64,000 nt of DNA from Mimachlamys varia. Lineage: Eukaryota; Mollusca; Bivalvia; Pectinida; Pectinidae. Below are positions 26,501 to 38,010 of this stretch, one piece after another (positions within the stretch are counted from its first letter, which is position 1; the number at the start of each line of letters is the position of its first letter). The translations under genes and the position numbers were made by a program. The notes below the pieces were generated by a model, which saw nothing but the letters and a program-made list of their open reading frames with translations, was not told where the DNA came from and did not search any database. Where the stretch lies: the NCBI GenBank assembly GCA_947623455.1, contig OX392536.1, positions 13,759,282 to 13,823,281 on the forward strand, read 5' to 3'.

Positions 26501-29500
26501 AATTACATGATGTTGTCTTCCCTTTGTTTGATATTTCCTCAGTACATGAAGTTGTCTTCCACTTGTTTGATATTTCCTCAGTACATGAAGTTGTCTTCCC
26601 TTTGTTTGATATTTCCTCAGTACATGAAGTTGTCTTCCCCTTGTTTGATATTTACTCAGTACATGAAGTTGTCTTCCCCTTGTTTGATATTTTCTCAGTA
26701 TCTGATGTTGTCTTCCCTTTGTTTGATATTTCTTCAGTACATGAAGTTGTCTTCCCCTTGTTTGATATTTCCTCAGTATCTGATGTTGTCTTCACCTTGT
26801 TTGATATTTCCTCAGTATCTGATGTTGTCTTCCCCTTGTTGGATATTTCCTCAGTACATGAAGTTGTCTTCCCCTTGTTTGATATTTCCTCAGTACATGA
26901 AGTTGTCTTCCCCTTGTTTGATATTTCCTCAGTATCTGATGTTGTCTTTTCCTTGTTTGATATTTCCTCAGTATCTGATGTTGTCTTCCCCTTGTTTGAT
27001 ATTTCCTCAGTACCTGAAGTTGTCCTTTCCTTGTTTGATATTTCCTCAGTATCTGATGTTGTCTTTTCCTTGTTTGATATTTCCTCAGTACATGAAGTTG
27101 TCTTTTCCTTGTTTGATATTTCCTCAGTATCTGATGTTGTCTTCCCCTTGTTTGATATTTCCTCAGTATCTGAAGTTGTCCTTTCCTTGTTTGATATTTC
27201 CTAAGTATCTGATGTTGTCTTTTCCTTGTTTGATATTTTCTCAGTACATGAAGTTGTCTTTTCCTTGTTTGATATTTCCTCAGTATCTGATGTTGTCTTC
27301 CCCTTGTTTGATATTTCCTCAGTACCTGAAGTTGTCTTTTCCTTGTTTGATATTTCCTCAGTATCTAATGTTGTCTTTTCCTTGTTTGATATTTCCTCAG
27401 TATCTGATGTTGTCTTCCCATTGTTTGATATTTCCTCAGTACATGGTGTTGTCTTTTCCTAGTTCGATATTTCCTCAGTATCTGATTCTGTCTTCCCCTT
27501 GTTTGATATTTCCTCAGAACCTGAAGTTGTCTTTTCCTTGTTTGATATTTCCTCAGTACATGATGTTGTCTTCTACTTGTTTGATATTTCCTCAGTACCT
27601 GAATTTGTCTTTTCCTTGTTAGATATTTCCTCAGTACATGATGTTGTCTTCCTCTTGTTTCATATTTCCTCAGTATCTCATGTTGTCTTTTCCTTGTTTG
27701 ATATTTCCTCAGTACATGATGTTGTCTTTCCCTTGTTTGATATTTCCTCAGTACATGATGTTGTCTTTCCCTTGTTTGATATTTCCTCAGTACATGATGT
27801 TGTCTTTCCCTTGTTTGATATTTCCTCAGTACATGATGTTGTCCTCCCCTTGTTTGATATTTCCTCAGTACATGATGTTGTCTTTTCCTTGTTTGATATT
27901 TCCTCAGTACATGATGTTGTCTTTCCCTTGTTAGATATTTCCTCAGTACATGATGTTGTCTTTTCCTTGTTTGATATTTCCTCAGTATCTTATTCTGTCT
28001 TCCCCTTGTTTGATATTTCCTCAGAACCTGAAGTTGTCTTTTCCTTGTTTGATATTTCCTCAGTACATGGTGTTGTCTTCCCCTTGTTTGATATTTCCTC
28101 AGTACCTGAATTTGTCTTTTCCTTGTTTGATATTTCCTCAGTACATGATGTTGTCTTCCCATTGTTTGATATTTCCTCAGTACATGATGTTGTCTTCCAC
28201 TTGTTTGATATTTCCTCAGTATCTGAAGTTGTCTTTTCCTTGTTTGATATTTCCTCAGTACCTGAAGTTGTCTTTTCCTTGTTTGATATTTCCCCAGTAT
28301 CTGATTCTGTCTTCCCCTTGTTTGATATTTCCTCAGAACCTGAAGTTGTCTTTTCCTTGTTTGATATTTCCTCAGTACATGGTGTTGTCTTCCCCTTGTT
28401 TGATATTTCCTCAGTACCTGAATTTGTCTTTTCCTTGTTTGATATTTCCTCAGTACATGATGTTGTCTTCCCATTGTTTGATATTTCCTCAGTATCTGAT
28501 GTTGTCTTCCACTTGTTTGATATTTCCTCAGTATCTGAAGTTTTCTTTTCCTTGTTTGATATTTCCTCAGTACCTGAAGTTGTCTTTTCCTTGTTTTATA
28601 TTTCCTCATTATCTGATGGTGTCTTTTCCTTGTTTGATATTTCCTCAATATCTGATGGTGTCCTCCCCTTGTTTGATATTTCCTCAGTATCTGATGTTGT
28701 ATTTTCCTTGTTTGATATTTCCTCAGTATCTGATGGTGTCCTCCCCTTGTTTGATATTTCCTCAATATCTGATGGTGTCCTCCCCTTGTTTGATATTTCC
28801 TCAGTATCTGATGTTGTCTTTTCCTTGTGTGATATTTCCTCAGTATCTGATGGTGTCCTCCCCTTGTTTGATATTTCCTCAGTATCTGATGTTGTCTTTT
28901 CCTTGTTTGATATTTCCTCAGTACCTGATGGTGTCTTCCCCTTGTTTGATATTTCCTCAGTACCTGATGGTGTCTTCCCCTTGTTTGATATTTCCTCAGT
29001 ATCTGATGTTGTCTTTTCCTTGTTTGATATTTCCTCATTATCTGATGTTGTCTTCCCCTTGTTTGATATTTCCTCAGTACCTGAAGTTGTCTTCCCCTTG
29101 TTTGATATTTTCTCAGTATCTGATGTTGTCTTTCCCTTGTTTGATATTTCCTAAGTACATGGTGTTGTCTTCCCCTTGTTTGATATTTCCTCAGTATCTC
29201 ATGTTGTCTTTCCCTTGTTTGATATTTCCTCAGAACCTGAAGTTGTCTTTTCGTTGTTTGATATTTCCTAATTACATGATGTTGTCTTCCCTTTGTTTGA
29301 TATTTCCTCAGAACCTGAAGTTGTCTTTTCCTTGTTTGATATTTCCTAATTACATGATGTTGTCTTCCCTTTGTTTGATATTTCCTCAGTACATGAAGTT
29401 GTCTTCCCCTTGTTTGATATTTCCTCAGTATCTGATGTTGTCTTTTCCTTGTTTGATATTTCCTAATTACATGAAGTTGTCTTCCACTTGTTTGATATTT

Positions 29501-30858
29501 CCTCAGTACATGAAGTTGTCTTCCCTTTGTTTGATATTTCCTCAGTACATGAAGTTGTCTTCCCCTTGTTTGATATTTCCTCAGTACATGAAGTTGTCTT
29601 CCCCTTGTTTGATATTTCCTCAGTATCTGATGTTGTCTTCCCTTTGTTTGATATTTCCTCAGTACATGAAGTTGTCTTCCCCTTGTTTGATATTTCCTCA
29701 GTATCTGATGTTGTCTTCACCTTGTTTGATATTTCCTCAGTATCTGATGTTGTCTTCCCCTTGTTTGATATTTCCTCAGTACATGAAGTTGTCTTCCCCT
29801 TGTTTGATATTTCCTCAGTACATGAAGTTGTCTTCCCCTTGTTTGATATTTCCTCAGTATCTGATGTTGTCTTTTCCTTGTTTGATATTTCCTCAGTATC
29901 TGATGTTGTCTTCCCCTTGTTTGATATTTCCTCAGTACCTGAAGTTGTCCTTTCCTTGTTTGATATTTCCTAAGTATCTGATGTTGTCTTTTCCTTGTTT
30001 GATATTTCCTCAGTACATGAAGTTGTCTTTTCCTTGTTTGATATTTCCTCAGTATCTGATGTTGTCTTCCCCTTGTTTGATATTTCCTCAGTATCTGAAG
30101 TTGTCCTTTCCTTGTTTGATATTTCCTAAGTATCTGATGTTGTCTTTTCCTTGTTTGATATTTCCTCAGTACATGAAGTTGTCTTTTCCTTGTTTGATAT
30201 TTCCTCAGTATCTGATGTTGTCTTCCCCTTGTTTGATATTTCCTCAGTACATGAAGTTGTCTTTTCCTTGTTTGATATTTCCTCAGTATCTGATGTTGTC
30301 TTTTCCTTGTTTGATATTTCCTCAGTATCTGATGTTGTCTTCCCATTGTTTGATATTTCCTCAGTACATGAAGTTGTCTTTTCCTTGTTTGATATTTCCT
30401 CAGTATCTGATGTTGTCTTTTCCTTGTTTGATATTTCCTCAGTATCTGATGTTGTCTTTTCCTTGTTTGATATTTCCTCAGTATCTGATGTTGTCTTCCC
30501 CCTGTTTGATATTTCCTCAGTATCTGAAGTTGTCCTTTCCTTGTTTGATATTTCCTCAGTACATGATGTTGTCTTTTCCTTGTTTGATATTTCCTCAGTA
30601 CATGATGTTGTCTTTTCCTTGTTTGATATTTCCTCAGTATCTGATGTTGTCTTCCCCTTGTTTAATATTTCCTCAGTACATGATGTTGTGTTCCCCTTGT
30701 TTGATATTTCCTCAGTATCTGATGTTGTCTTTTCCTTGTGTGATATTTCCTCAGTACATGGTGTTGTCTTCCCCTTGTTTGATATTTCCTCAGTACATGA
30801 TGTTTTCTTTTCCTTGTTTGATATTTCCTCAGTACATGGTGTTGTCTTCCCCTTGTTT

Positions 30859-31071
30859 TTGACATAGCTTCATACCTATTTTATTAGAGCATGCTTAATT
30901 CTAAAAGAGCTTTATTGAAATAACACAGCTAAATGTTACCAAAATGCATTCTAGAATTAGATTGTTAGAGTGAGAATGTTAGAGTGAGAATGTTAGAGTG
31001 AGAATATTAGAGTGGGAATGCCAATTAGTAGAAAGGAGTAATTCAGTATTTCACAACAAGCTTTTCCAAGG
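30859..31071. other. Boundary of the 39-bp array, no gene seen
   Basis: Low-copy-looking sequence follows the array end. It contains a small tandem repeat (30963-31020) and nothing else I can name. Confidence 0.6.
30963..31020. repeat. 14-bp tandem repeat, about four copies
   Basis: GTTAGAGTGAGAAT repeats four times, the last copy with two substitutions (attagagtgggaat). Confidence 0.85.
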
Positions 31072-32689
31072 TTCACAGTGTATAATCGTTTTGTACTATC
31101 AGCTGCAAAATTTGAGTTAATACGGGTAGCTGTGAGCAATGAATGCTTTTATTGCTCGGTCAAATTCAAATTGTTTGCACACATACTGGTAATAGACCAC
31201 GTGTTTTCTAAACACCATGACTCGGTGTTAAAAATAAAAACTAAAATCAACTAGACACAAAATTGTAGAGAAGGCAAAAAAATCCATCTTTATGGAATAA
31301 TTAATTTTTACAAGAGATCTAAGAGGGATCTTGGCGCCCACCATCGATGATTTATAATTTATTCTTAGATAGATAGATCTTTTCCCTTCTTATTTTAACT
31401 TTCATTTATGTATTTAATCTTAGTTCAACGAAATTGCCTTGAAAATTAATATTAGTTGACAGAAGATCTCTCGTATCTGGGTTAGCTAACTGTAAAAAAC
31501 ATATTGATATGAAGCATCAACGAAGGTGTTTATATACCCAGTGAACAACCTATCAGCATGTGTCACTGAAAATACTAATATAATTTGTTGAAATGAGCTT
31601 TAACTTACTGTAAACGTACTAATTTAGCGGTAGTTTTATTTTAGCGGTAGTTTAATTTTAGCGGTAGCTTAATTCTAATTTTAGCGGTAATTTAATTTTA
31701 AGTTTGATTTTAGCTGTAGTTTAATTTTAGCGCTGTTTGTGCAGCGCTAGTTCATGTACAGCGCGAATGCACAGCTCGAAAAGATTGCATTTAATGCTGA
31801 AACTGAACAAAGTACGAATACAGTGTAGTTTCTATAAACCGATCACGTCATTAAGTCAAGCTAAATACATATGTACGGAATTGTTTCTTCTTTATATGAA
31901 CACTTCCTAATACCGATCCCTCTGAATTCCGAATACCGAACAAATTTTGTGTCTGGAAAGCGAAAACATTATCAAAATTACTCTTGTAAATCGGTGTTAC
32001 CAGGGGTCCGACCACCCTACCGTGAAATAAACACCTGTGACAATTGTTGTCGTAAGCTTCATGCCTCGGAACATACGCTTGTGGTAAGTGTTGATAGATT
32101 TGCACCTAGCCCTCCCCGTGGTTTACTTATGTGCTTGCATAGTAAGGCTAATCAACATGGTCAAATACTAGTCTTATGCTTCTTTGAAGCGGTAAGGTCT
32201 GTTGATCATACGAAAACAAGTAGAGCTAGAAAACCAGTTTCGCCTTTAATTTTGTAGAGGCCCCGATGGTGTTATTTCTACGAAAAATGATAATACGGAA
32301 GTCATTGCCTTGCATTATTTTAAAAGGTAATATAAATGCATAAATAAAGCCGGCACGGTCGCACCAACCGAACGACTAAAACTGTAATCATAATTTCAAT
32401 GAAAACAGTTCACTATTGACTTACCTGTAGAACAAGTGTAGCCGATGTTGGTGTAAAATTTAAGAGACGGAGATTTTTCTGATATTGCGGATTTGAACCT
32501 CACGATTGCGCTAATTCATGTCCACGCTAATAAATCATATTTCACAATTTTCTGTGTGCGCTTAAATAAGTCCGTTTACAGCACCTTCAATGTTTTGGCT
32601 TTCTTCCGTGGTTACCGCATCGCAACTCACAGCTGAACTATGAACTCAAATTTTGCAGCTGATAGTTCAAATCGCTTATACACTGTGAG
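31072..32689. mobile_element. Candidate degenerate inverted-repeat (foldback/MITE-like) element
   Basis: Bases 31072-31137 match the reverse complement of 32624-32689 at roughly 85 percent; the shared core includes ACTATCAGCTGCAAAATTTG. A second, inner pair (about 31608-31630, actgtaaacgtactaattta..., and 32560-32584, reverse strand gctgtaaacggacttattta...) is nested in the correct order. The left arm is about 430 bp longer between the two pairs, suggesting a later insertion. The inside contains tandem TTTTAGCGGTAG repeats and a hairpin AGCGCTG-tttgtg-CAGCGCT near 31727-31746. A 128-codon open frame at 31871-32257 has no motif I recognise, and the opposite strand is equally open. True ends and target duplication were not found. 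Confidence 0.45.
31623..31735. repeat. Degenerate TTTTAGCGGTAGTTTAA tandem repeats
   Basis: Several imperfect copies of TTTTAGCGGTAGTTTAA separated by small deletions and substitutions. They end at the AGCGCTG hairpin. Confidence 0.7.
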
Positions 32690-33198
32690 GTTGGTACATG
32701 CATTGTATTCAACCCTGTGATCTTGAAAGGAGGTAAAGGCTGTTTATTCGAGAAAACATCACAGGTTTTCAAGTCAGGTACAAGAATAAGTACAGCACTA
32801 TAGGCCTTCTGGTTGTTCAGTTGCAGGTGTTTAAAGATTTTTACTTTTATATAGCTTGACTCACTTCAGTGACCTTGACAGTAGTTCAAAGTCATTCATT
32901 CCATGTACTTTCCGAACAAATACATGCATCGGTACCCTAGGTTTTTTTGTTAATCAGTAGATTGGTTTTAAGTTAAATGTTGACAGCGGACGTACGACGG
33001 ATGCTGAACTACGCACGACATTAGCTCACCTGGCTCATGCTTGACTGTGAACCTAATAAGAAAATAAAATGGGGAAAAACATCAAAGTAGAAATAGTGAG
33101 ATACAAAATTGTGGAAATATTTGGATAACATTTAAGTACATGTACACTTTCAACATCTCAAAACGAAGTGCATGTATTTTGATAAGAATTTTTAAGTC

Positions 33199-33697
33199 AT
33201 CATTAGATGATGATGGGCAATTCAAATCGCCCTGGGTCCGTGGGCCGTCGTCCGTCCGTCCGTAAACAAGTTTTGTTATCGCTATTTCATGGTAAACACT
33301 GAATGGATCGTTCTCAAATTGCATATGTAGGTTCTTCTTCATCCCTAGTTGTGACAGTTTGATTTTTGGACTCATCACAAAAAATAAAATGGCTGAGAAG
33401 CGACCAACTTGGATTTTGGCAAGAAAGTTTGTTGTCGCTATTTCTCCAATTTCATATGTAGGTTCCCCTTGGTGCCCTTTTGATTTTTGGACTGATCAAA
33501 AAACAAAATGCCTGAAAGGCAGCCATTTTGGATTTTGCCATTGAAAGTTTGTTACTGCTATTTCTTGAGAAGTACTTCATGGATCTTTCTCGAATTTCAT
33601 ATGTATGTTCCTCTAGGTGCTTTGTTGTGCCCTTATTATCTTAGGACTGATCAGAAAAACAAAATGGCTTAGAGGAGGCCCATCATCATCTAATGAT
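33199..33697. mobile_element. 499-bp element with 20-bp terminal inverted repeats and internal tandem units
   Basis: ATCATTAGATGATGATGGGC at 33199-33218 is matched perfectly in reverse complement at 33678-33697. Inside, a CCGTCGTCCGTCCGTCCGT block is followed by three degenerate units of about 120-160 bp. Each unit contains a TTTGTTATCGCTATTTC-like motif, then CAAATTTCATATGTAGGTTC, then a GGACTGATCA...AAAATGGC tail. I associate this architecture with abundant bivalve dispersed repeats (from memory, not checked). No protein is encoded; the short frames here are incidental. No convincing target-site duplication is visible. It abuts the broken retrotransposon to its right. Confidence 0.65.
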
Positions 33698-33744
33698 TCT
33701 GAACAGAAATGGCTGGCAGGTAGCCGGCTTGTATTTGGACATCG

Positions 33745-34800
33745 ACTGGTGGTCCGGGAGAGCGAATTGCATTGGACTTGGTGAGGCCTTTCTCAAGAAC
33801 TGACCGTGGTAATGCCTATGATTTTGGTACCAAGTGAATGGAGGTAGTGGCTATACCAAACGCAGAAGCAGTGACATGTGCTCAGGCACTGGTGGAAGTG
33901 TATGTCTCTAGGTTTGGGGTACCACGTATCCTGCATTCTGACAGGGGGGCGACAATTTGAGAGCCGGGTATTTCAAGAGATGTGCCAATTGCTTTGTATC
34001 CATAAGACCGGGACGACTGCCTACCACGCCCAGTCCAACGGTTTTATTGAGAGATTCAATCGTACCATGGAGGGGATGCTGTCATCGCAAAAAATCAGAA
34101 GGACTGGGATCTTCATCTACCGCTGTTACTCATGGCGTACCGGGCTGCACAACACGAATCAACGGGGTTATCGCCAAATCGAATAATGCTAAGGCGGAAG
34201 TAGCCCTTCTTGTGCATCTGATCATGGACAGTGCCCCTAAAGGACACCTAGTAGGAAATACACAGTGGGTGCTAGAGCAACAGACCAGTCTCGAGGAAAC
34301 ACACGACCTTGCACAGCAACAATTGCAGGAAAGCTTGAGATGACAGAAAAAAGCAATATGATACCCGGGCAAAGGCGAGAACATATAAGCCTGGTGACCG
34401 TGTCTTGGTCAACACTGGACGTAAGACTGTCGGACTCTCGCCAAAGTTGCAGTCAAGTTTGAAGGAGGGTTACGATATCGTAGAAAGCCTCTTAAACATT
34501 TTGATATCGTGCATTACGACAGGCTACAACTGTTACAGGAGCGACCTGACAATTTGGCCGGAAATAGCTGGACCGAGCAATTCCTGACCGATAAACAGGA
34601 TGCAGGAACCGAAGCAGGAGCTGACGAGACTACCGAGTGTAATGGTAGCATGGCAGAGGATCAGAGGAGGAAACACTAGTTACACAAGGAGGTCGGAGGA
34701 AACGCCGACAATCATGCCGTTTTGACGACTATGTGCTTTACCGGGGTACTACGCATAACCAGCCAGTTATTTACTCTGCGTGGACTTGCAAGTTTGTTTA
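33745..34800 (+). pseudogene. Broken Ty3/gypsy-type retrotransposon integrase (pol 3' end)
   Basis: Integrase joins retrotransposon cDNA to host DNA. Readable core-domain pieces are ERIALDLVRPF from 33760 (first catalytic Asp), FGVPRILHSDRG near 33911-33946 (second Asp) and NGFIERFNRTMEGML near 34036-34080 (catalytic Glu). Further downstream come a LPLLLMAYRAAQHESTG segment near 34116-34166, a helical QQTSLEETHDLA segment near 34280 and a basic RRKRRQS stretch near 34700. It is dead: a stop replaces the codon after the GTK tripeptide at 33835-33837, an extra base in the G run near 33947-33952 shifts frame, and there are at least two more frame changes and a stop near 34188. No protease or reverse transcriptase lies upstream, because the 499-bp repeat element occupies that side. 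Mostly frame 1, then mixed frames. Confidence 0.85.
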
Positions 34801-35117
34801 GTTTGGCTCCAGTGAATCCACATACTGTGAGGTGCCTCGAAGCTTCCATACATTGTTTTTGAATTTAAAATGAAGTTACTTTGTCTTTGATGTTTTCGGG
34901 TGACGGATGCTTCACGGGAGTGGACGGAGCTGGTAGGTGGCAGAATGGTGAAGACGATGGAGCACATTGAAGTCTGTCCTTGTTTAGTTATAATGGGGTA
35001 TATAGAGGTAAGGTCTATGCATAAGCGTTATGCATTTTGCTTTAACGGGTGGGAGTATGGGGGTTGGGAGTCGAGCGGTGACACCTCAGGGACAAGGTGT
35101 GTCGGAGGCGTGGGTTG

Positions 35118-35778
35118 TGTAACGTTATGCCTCTGTGCATATAGTGTTAAGTTAGAGTTATTTTCCTTGAATGTACTGGTAATTTAGTTAGTTAATCCTT
35201 CATTACTTTGAAATCATTAGGCATACTTTAGGTGCAGTAATTTTAATAATTATAAGCGTATGTATTCCTTATGTAATCAATTGTTAGGATAGTGTAGTGT
35301 ACATGTTTGACGAGGTTTTTAATTTAAGACAGTTAGGATTATCGTGTGTTTTGCTGACATAAGACGGCCGTGGTATGCTCTGCATGGCGGTCATGTCATG
35401 TGCTGCGAGCACGACTACTCATTTTTGTAGGTGGATCCAATCCACTCTGCACTGAGATGGCTGGTACCTACTGACCATCCTACCCTGCCGTGGGCTGCGA
35501 CCAGTCAGCCGGTAGGGACCTGGGGCTGCGACCAGTCAGCCGATAGGGACCTGGGGCTGCGACCAGTCAGCCGATAGGGACCTGGGGCTGCGACCAGTCA
35601 GCCGTTAGCCATATCATTCCAGATACTATACCCTGGCCCAGTTAACCCTGTCCTAACCTTCCGATTGCACCGCCAACAGGGGAAATTGTTCAATGGGGTT
35701 TTCCGTTGTGCCAATTAAACAGATTGACTTTCCTTTTGTCTTGTTGTCTTCCTTGGCTCAGCCGGGCCGATGGTCACA
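35118..35778 (+). repeat. Possible 3' LTR remnant of the gypsy element
   Basis: Downstream of the integrase, a purine-rich tract (gtatgggggttgggagtcg, about 35054-35072) precedes a TGTAACG start at 35118. The segment holds an AATTAAA near 35713 and a CT-rich stretch, and could end at CACA near 35778. No matching 5' LTR is in the window, so this is a position-based guess. Confidence 0.2.
35490..35609. repeat. 31-bp minisatellite, about 3.8 copies
   Basis: GGGCTGCGACCAGTCAGCCG followed by (A/G)TAGGGACCTG repeats at 31-bp spacing (unit starts near 35490, 35521, 35552 and 35583). The last copy breaks after CCGTTAG. It lies inside the possible LTR. Confidence 0.9.
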
Positions 35779-37295
35779 CGTGCCAAAAGTGAGAAATCTC
35801 TCGTTTTCGTACTAAAATAGTAGCCAATCATATCGATATATTCATCCATGATTACATCCAACCGGGGACCTTCAGCCGGGGTATCCTGTTTAATTTTTAG
35901 CACCGCCTGTCAGTAAAACCTTTCGATAGTGTTATAATTGTGTCGATTGTGTTAGAATATAAGGTCATACTATACGGAGATTGACATCAGCGTCATGCCA
36001 ACAGAAATATACTGGTCGTGGGCAAGTTAAAATGATCTAACAGAGAGTGACGTGAAACAACCATTCTGATTGGTCGAAATCCCTGAATACACTTCTATTC
36101 GGGGAAACGAGGGTTTCCATCTACAAGTGTATTGTAGCCCACGGTATGTAAATGTCAGAGAAATGTACCGTGGGTTTCCGACGATGCAGATTGTAATACA
36201 TGTATGTATACAAAGTTTGGTGGAGATATGTTAAACGATATTTTAATTGTAGGCCATAAAAACTAGAAAACAATAATATTGTATTTTTGAAAGTTCTGAT
36301 TATGTTTCATGGTATCCGAAAAAAATATTTGAAATTTAAACCTCGCAAATAGTAAAATGCTCAGCTAGGACCCTAATCTAATGGCTGATTCCCTGAACCC
36401 ATACATTTTAAAAACAAGTATTAGGGAATATGTTGTTACAATGATTATAGTCTCTATTTCGTTAACCCTTAGAGTAACAAGAATTTGAATTTTCCAATCA
36501 TGTCAGAAACTTGCAGCGAACACATTGTGAAGCTTTCCCAATTGTGACATCAACAAGCATGTATTTCACTACACTCACTGTAAGTTTGACGTTAAAAGTC
36601 GGTTTGCTTTGCACTGTTGAACATTTGTGATCTCATTCAGATTTGACATAATATTACTTATTAATTCTTCTTTTTTCTTTATCATGCATAGAAATCACTA
36701 AATTATGTAACGGTTAACCGTTAATTGGCCATTGTATTACTTTTGCAGTGCAGTATGTCGAGCACGTGTTCCTTGTGTTATAGTCATACTCGGGATATGT
36801 AAATGATAATAACCGTGTGTACATGTTCTCTGTTGGTTTATTTAATCTTGATGTCCTCTCACCATTTGACCATTTGTCGAGAATTTATCAGAAATTGTAT
36901 ATCTCGATACATGCAGTGTGCCTTTCCTGACATTGTCTGTGAAGACCGCATTTACAGAGAGAACAAAGAGTTCTACTCCTTTGGCGTATACCCTTTTATG
37001 CCATGGGAAGAACACACACAGCAATCTCAATGTGTTCCCTCCTGGAGGTAGCCCAGTAGGAGACTAGGATCTGGCGTTGCGGACATGCGCGCCTGGGCAA
37101 GACAGGTTGCTCTCGACCAGACAAGGACTTTACAACCTGCATTTTGAACTGTAGCCGACTCAATAAAGATCGATCTATAGTGTTCTATTTGTAAATTAAG
37201 AACATCAGCTTTCAACACAGTTCTGTGCAGTATATGTAGAAACACCTTTTCCTTAATAACCCATCATCCATATCAACCACACCCATGTAATAATT
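35779..37295. other. AT-rich region, no gene recognised; one strong hairpin
   Basis: Short frames at 36803-37051 and on the other strand have no recognisable motif. A perfect 9-bp stem CCCACGGTA (36138-36146) / TACCGTGGG (36166-36174) encloses a 19-base loop. The right arm and following bases (36165-36186) recur inverted at 38596-38617 with one mismatch. Confidence 0.6.
36165..36186 (+). repeat. 22-bp inverted repeat, left copy
   Basis: Its reverse complement matches 38596-38617 at 21 of 22 bases (core CATCGTCGGAAACCCAC). Weaker similarity continues outward. The pair brackets the Penelope-like fragment. Confidence 0.7.
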
Positions 37296-38010
37296 GTAGG
37301 CGATGATAAACTTCCTTACCTTGAGGTTTTAGTTGAGTTAACAAACGGAAAGACATCCACAGATTTGTATTGCAAACTAACTGATTTCCAAAACTATCTC
37401 GATTTTCACTCCAGTCACACCAAACATACAAAAGTTAACATACCATTTTGCTTGGCGTCTAGATTAGTTACAATCGTTAGTGATAAATTTAAGTTAGAGG
37501 AGCGATTAAATAATTTAGTAGATAATCTTCGAAAACAATGTTATCTAGACGAAATTATATTTAATGGTATTCGAAGAGCTAAGGAAAATGGTCCGATTTT
37601 AGTGAATGACAAAAACAGTGTCAATGCAATTAAAAGGACATCATACCGTTTGTTACACCATTCAACCCTAATAATTTTAACATGTTTCCAATCATGAAAG
37701 GTCATGAAGAAGTTTTGAAAAATAGTGAAAAAATGAAACGTGTTTTGGAGAAGAAGAAAATAATTAATTGTAAGAGACAACCGAGAACCTGAAACGTTTA
37801 TTGTGTAAATCGAAATTTGATGACAACATGAATGTAAATTACAGCGTGACCAAATGTATGAAACCGAGAAACCGAGATGTGGAACATGTAGTATGATTGT
37901 TGAATGTAATTCATTTACTTTTAAGAGTGGTAAAACATTTAAATTAGATTTAATATGAATTGCAAATCTATGAGTGTAATATTTAAGAAATATGTTTTCC
38001 TTTTTGTACA
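37296..38010 (+). pseudogene. Broken Penelope-like retroelement, reverse transcriptase C-terminus and linker
   Basis: The first part (37302-37697) reads LPYLEVLVELTNGKTSTDL, then a YCKLTDFQNYLDFHSSHTK segment and NIPFCLASRLVTIVSD. This is the conserved C-terminal thumb-side region of Penelope-like reverse transcriptases. A frame change near 37640-37700 leads to KGHEEVLKNSEKMKRVL and INCKRQPRNLKRLL. A return to the first frame gives RCGTCSMIVECNSFTF and KSGKTFK near 37875-37950, resembling the Cys-rich linker before a GIY-YIG endonuclease. That domain is only a decayed trace (a YDIGIC-like string near 38015). At least two frameshifts and a stop at 37695-37697 make it non-functional. The catalytic YxDD part of the reverse transcriptase is absent. 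The long frame on the opposite strand (37541-38110) is a shadow. Confidence 0.75.

Larger units (their letters stand above)
6917..30858. repeat. 39-bp satellite array, right part, with higher-order blocks
   Basis: Continuation of the 39-bp array. The marker variant reading FDISSVHEVVFHL recurs at 2062, 7872, 13064, 17203, 21688 and 26524. After correcting for the transposon, a 6-bp insertion and a 1-bp deletion, the spacings are 123, 133, 106, 115 and 124 whole units. Smaller block duplications include a 42-unit (1,638-bp) step between 18256 and 19894 and a 122-unit step between 22741 and 27499. The array ends at about 30858, where ttgttt runs into tgacatagctt. This looks like unequal exchange of whole-unit blocks. 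Long open frames on both strands are consequences of the unit length. Confidence 0.97.

Noticed and set aside
31871..32257. 128-codon + strand frame as a gene
   Set aside because: No recognisable motif. The opposite strand is also open, and it lies inside a candidate inverted-repeat element.
32480..32505. tRNA gene or tRNA-derived SINE on the - strand (B-box-like GGTTCAAATCC)
   Set aside because: No convincing A box or cloverleaf can be drawn upstream, so the match is probably chance inside the inverted-repeat element.
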